This document shows, in pieces, positions 60,941 through 64,000 of a DNA stretch of 64,000 nucleotides (position 1 is the stretch's first letter; every line of letters starts with the position of its first letter). Made by a program: the position numbers and the translations under genes. The notes under the pieces are model-generated. The model saw only the letters and a program-made list of their open reading frames with translations, had not been told where the DNA came from and did not search any database. The DNA comes from Mallotus nudiflorus (Eukaryota > Streptophyta > Magnoliopsida > Malpighiales > Euphorbiaceae). Location: NCBI GenBank assembly GCA_947683625.1, contig CANTUR010000669.1:620001-684000 (forward strand). Reading direction: 5' to 3'.

Positions 60941-61014
60941 AAGTATACATAACGTATCCTGAATTGAGCTAAAAGACATTTCTGGGTTACCTTTAATTGC
61001 AACCCCTGATCAAT
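60938..61014 (-). pseudogene. 77-bp Tekay pol fragment
   Basis: The interval matches 13111-13188 of the Tekay element (linker between RNase H and integrase). Shared strings are CCAAGTATAC, CTGAATTGAGCTAAAAG and GCAACCCCTGATCAAT versus GCAACCCTTGATCAAT. It ends exactly where the Tat/Ogre LTR begins, so that LTR probably inserted into it; the remainder may lie beyond the window. Confidence 0.7.
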
Positions 61015-61218
61015 TGTAAACATCTAATTTTGGGATAGTTGAGTATGGATGCGACAGAGGACTCTAATGATAAAAATTTGTTATAAATAGATTTGTGGAA
61101 ATTGATTTTTGAATCTCAGGGCTTAATTGCAGCGTTTTTGAAACTTAATTGTAATGTTTTCTTTAAGGACCTAATTGAAAAGTTTAAATTCTTTCAGGGA
61201 TCTTTTTGTAATTAAAAA

Positions 61219-61323
61219 AATCAAAATTATATAAAATTGATCGAAATTATGTAATTTTGATCGGAATTACATAATTCCAATCAGAATTCTATAATCCCGA
61301 TCGGGATTATGCTGTTCCGATCG
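61219..61323. repeat. Five exact 20-bp near-palindromic units
   Basis: Units start at 61219, 61239, 61259, 61279 and 61299, followed by GATCG at 61319-61323. Unit 3 is GATCGGAATTACATAATTCC. Each unit is GATC or AATC plus a 16-base near-palindrome (unit 2 core AAATTATGTAATTT; unit 3 core GGAATTACATAATTCC). The period is exactly 20 with no indels, although the units differ at many bases. Confidence 0.85.
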
Positions 61324-61522
61324 TGTTCTGTTTGTGTTTTTTTAGGTTTTCAATAAATAAAAAAATTGTTTTCTGAATTTTAATTAGTCAAATGATGTGA
61401 TAAGTCCATTTTCTAGAATTTATCTGAATTTTTAAGAAATTAAAAGTCCTTGTTAAACCAAAACTGTATCACTGTGAATGGGAGAAGTCATAGTAAGATA
61501 CGTGACTTTAACTAGGGTTTTC

Positions 61523-61529
61523 TATATAA
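61523..61529 (+). promoter_or_regulatory. TATA box in the Tat/Ogre-like LTR
   Basis: TATATAA within TTTTCTATATAAACCCAG. A TATATAAACC-type box is the usual plant LTR promoter core, with transcription expected to start about 30 bases downstream, close to the CTCTTGAAAAGG segment. Confidence 0.6.
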
Positions 61530-62504
61530 ACCCAGCTCAACTCTCTTGAAAAGGGGTTCTTTTTTTTTTTTTTTCTTTTTACGCAGCTTTTAACTCAAAA
61601 TAAATAAATAAATAAATTTCTTTTGACGTACTGTTCTTTTAAAGAAGAAGCAGTAGACCTTTTGGGAAGAGAAAATCAAGCATTGAAGATTTGTTTTAAA
61701 AAACAACGGTGATTTATACCACTATGAGGAGAAAATCAATATTGCATCCATCCAATCATCTCTTCTTCTACCCTCTTCTATTTATTTTGTTTGATTTATT
61801 TTGATTTTAATTTTTAATTCGTTTAATTACTAATCATTTTTTATTTTGTTTTCTGTGTTTGTGTTTGTGATTATGGATAGAGTTACATGACGAATTCACT
61901 GTAGAGAATAAAATCTATGAAGATCCATGAAATGCCATGGATTGACTTTTGTATTTGAATATAGTTTCTAGGGTTTATTTATTTGTTAATATTTTGTTGG
62001 TTGTTTCATTTTGTGTTTTTTATTCATTTAGTTTTTTTGGGGTTGTATTAATTTTATTTTTATTTTCAGTAGATCATTGTAATAGCCCCAGTAGTGGGAA
62101 TAGTAGAATCCTCTGTGTGTGTTGTGAGTTTTATTTTTATTAATTGATTAGTAAATTAGGTTTATTTGGGAAAACTTTAATGAAAATTAATGATGGTTGT
62201 AGTAAATTTAAGTTGCATATAACTTTATTAGGGTTAGATATAATTGAATGCATGATTAATGTAATTTTATTTATTATATAGTTTAGTTTATTATCTTTAT
62301 ATTTTTTTTCTTTCTGATTTATGCATTTTAATTAATTATTTGTACAATTATTTTGTTTGATTTGTTAATTTTTATGATTTTTATATTATATTTTGTCATG
62401 TTTTCCTTAAGCTCATGATTTTAGGTTTTTTTAGGTTTAACAATTAGATTCACCTTTTCTTTAATAGGTTTACTAATTTAATTAGTACTAGGTTTAATTA
62501 ATTA

Positions 62505-62880
62505 AAATGCATTTTAGGCCCATAATTAATTAGAAATTAGGTTAGAGATAACTTAAACCCATTTAGTTAATTAGATATAGGTCCACTTTAGTTTAATTTA
62601 ATTAATTTAGATTTAGCCCATTAACTTAAAGTCTTTTCCATAACTTGTAGATTTAAGATCACTTTAGAATTAAAACATGTAGAACTAAGCTCACTAATTT
62701 AAATACTTCATAATTTGTAGATTTAGGCCCATTTTTTTTAGAATTAAAATAAATAGACTTAGGTTCACTTAATTAATTAAAATAGGAATTAGGCCCATTT
62801 ATCTTCAGGATCACTTGTAAATTAAAACATGTAGATTTAGCCCATTTAATTAAAATCAATGTAGATTAGACTAACTTATG
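62505..62880. repeat. Degenerate tandem motifs in the Tat/Ogre-like LTR
   Basis: The phrases TGTAGATTTAGGCCCATTT, TTAGGCCCA, TTCACTTAATTAATTAAAAT and AATTAAAACATGTAGA recur about every 45-70 bases. Spacing is irregular. No coding frame. Confidence 0.55.
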
Positions 62881-63264
62881 GATTATGAACTTAAATGAAC
62901 GCATTGTTTATATGTTTTTTTTTTCATGAGTAGTTTGCCTGAGGTTAATTGTTTAAATAAGGGTTTATTTGAAATTGCATGTAAATAAAGGATAAGATAA
63001 TAATTCATAAAGTACTTTTAAATGAGCACGAGACTGAAAGAAGTTAGTATTCTGTATCCAGAATCTCTTGGTTGTGGTGCTAGCTTTCTTTTAAAGAATC
63101 AAGTACCACCGCTTTTGATTTGTCCTAGTTTTTACCCTAGGTGGCGACTCTTTATCTCCACGCTATATCTTTATGATATAGTAGTGTGTTCTCTAGAGCC
63201 CTGAGCTTAAACAGTATTGTGGTTGCTAAAATCTTAGACACGTGCTAAACCCCACTGTATATAG

Positions 63265-63282
63265 TGACGACTCCACTAGGGA
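63265..63282 (+). promoter_or_regulatory. Primer-binding site of the Tat/Ogre-like element
   Basis: TGACGACTCCACTAGGGA closely matches the TGGCGACTCC.CTGGGGA primer site common in the Tat/Ogre lineage, for which tRNA-Arg is the reported primer. It lies one base after the presumed LTR end. Confidence 0.6.
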
Positions 63283-64000
63283 TAAAAGATACTAATTCCA
63301 CTTGTATTCTTTAGACTTATTTTATTCTTGTATTCATTTTACATGTCCTTATTAACCGATGACATTGGTTTATGGTTCTATAATTCTACTAGTTTTATAG
63401 GATTATAGATTGGCTAACCATCACTCTTAGCCTTAACTCGGTTAAAGAGAGATTACTAGGCTCATTTGACCAGAGTCTGTAACCCAAGTCCCAAAGGGGT
63501 GTAGTCTTCTCTCGAGTTTGTAAAGGATGCTGGGCCCCTCTGACTTTGGCCTGTAACTCAAGTCTTAAAGGTGGGCATTCTGCTAAGGGAACCTTGACTT
63601 TTCATTAGACTTAACCACATATAATGACCTAGTTATTTCCTTTAGGATTGACCTAATTACTTGTGTTTGTTGCCATAAGGTATTTTTATCAATAAAGGCC
63701 CAAACCTATACCTTTTGAGGCCCATTTGGGTTAATAAATATTAGGCTAAACTTTTATACTTAGAAATGTTGTTTCTATGCTTTTACTACTTTGAGAGATA
63801 TGGTATGCGCGTCAATTTTTTATATCCCTTGTTGATATTAAGTCCAAGAAAAAAAATCCTAGGAAAAAAGACTCGCCATTGAACTCTTGTGTGGGAGGAA
63901 TAAGGTTGGAAGGATGTATATTGTACACTTGATTTGTTACTTGTATAACTGACATGACTTGCTAACTTGTTGCATAGCACGTGCATCATTCATACATGCA
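63283..64000 (+). mobile_element. Leader region of the Tat/Ogre-like element (cut by window end)
   Basis: Non-coding sequence after the primer site with recurring phrases such as TGTAACCCAAGTCCCAAAGG (63479) and TGTAACTCAAGTCTTAAAGG (63552). These are two imperfect copies of one unit 73 bases apart, in the long 5' leader such elements carry. No gag frame begins before the window ends. Confidence 0.5.

Larger units (their letters stand above)
61015..63263 (+). repeat. 5' LTR of a Tat/Ogre-like Gypsy element (2249 bp)
   Basis: The start is set at TGTAAACATCTAATTTTGGG, immediately after the Tekay fragment, and the end at TGTATATA, one base before a Tat-type primer site. The ends TGTAAACA and TGTATATA are near-inverted with the terminal CA changed. 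Inside are the 20-bp palindromic array (61219-61323), a TATA box (61523-61529), a T-run followed by CTTTTTACGCAG (61560-61588) and a degenerate repeat zone (62505-62880). The second LTR lies outside the window, so the borders are inferred. Confidence 0.6.

Noticed and set aside
1..64000. CRISPR array, bacterial operon, plasmid or organelle insert
   Set aside because: No regularly spaced identical repeats, no ribosome-binding-site-linked gene runs and no organelle genes were seen. All coding evidence is of plant nuclear type.

Overview
The window is eudicot nuclear DNA. It is AT-rich, its genes have many GT-AG introns, and it carries plant gene families (plastid glutamate-1-semialdehyde aminomutase, a COMT-like methyltransferase, a DUF616/MUCI70-type glycosyltransferase, a plant FAD monooxygenase) among Tekay, Sirevirus and Tat/Ogre-type LTR retrotransposons. 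I cannot name the species. There is no sign of bacterial, organellar or viral-genome DNA, and no CRISPR array or operon.

Layout. 1-6166: gene-poor DNA with a SINE in a perfect 14-bp target duplication, an RNase H relic from a LINE-type element, and two large imperfect direct duplications. 6167-23603: a three-layer nest of related chromovirus (Tekay-like) LTRs. An old, degraded solo LTR is split by a full element at 8478-23020 (duplication GGAAG), and that element's own right LTR is split by another solo LTR at 16913-20078 (duplication AAATT). The full element reads leftward. Its gag-pol frame is broken by twelve nonsense codons and one homopolymer insertion.

24551-30476 (+): a seven-exon MUCI70-type DUF616 membrane glycosyltransferase, followed by a foldback MITE. 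33932-37194 (+): a four-exon COMT-like O-methyltransferase in which one usual catalytic Glu is Asn. 39050-48581: a 9.5-kb Sirevirus-type Copia element (duplication AGATA), coding leftward, with an array of polypurine tracts, inserted inside a tandem duplication. 49841-51707 (+): a three-exon plastid glutamate-1-semialdehyde 2,1-aminomutase. 52269-52352 (+): a lone exon relic of an RNA pseudouridine synthase. 58021-52840 (-): a six-exon FAD monooxygenase of the MO1/CTF2 type, with a perfect-looking 0.9-kb foldback element lying in its promoter side.

59234-64000: a second SINE, half of a foldback element fused to a 77-bp Tekay pol fragment, and then the 5' LTR, primer site and leader of a Tat/Ogre-like element that runs off the window. 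Its U3 contains five exact 20-bp near-palindromic units.

The four intact genes are unrelated in pathway: cell-wall/mucilage glycan, phenylpropanoid-type methylation, tetrapyrrole precursor synthesis and FAD oxidation. I see no cluster logic. The most unusual signals are three hairpins conserved with compensatory base changes between divergent Tekay LTRs, the palindromic 20-bp array, the active-site change in the methyltransferase, and the purely transition-type decay of the Tekay polyprotein. I did not find a convincing new multi-gene system.
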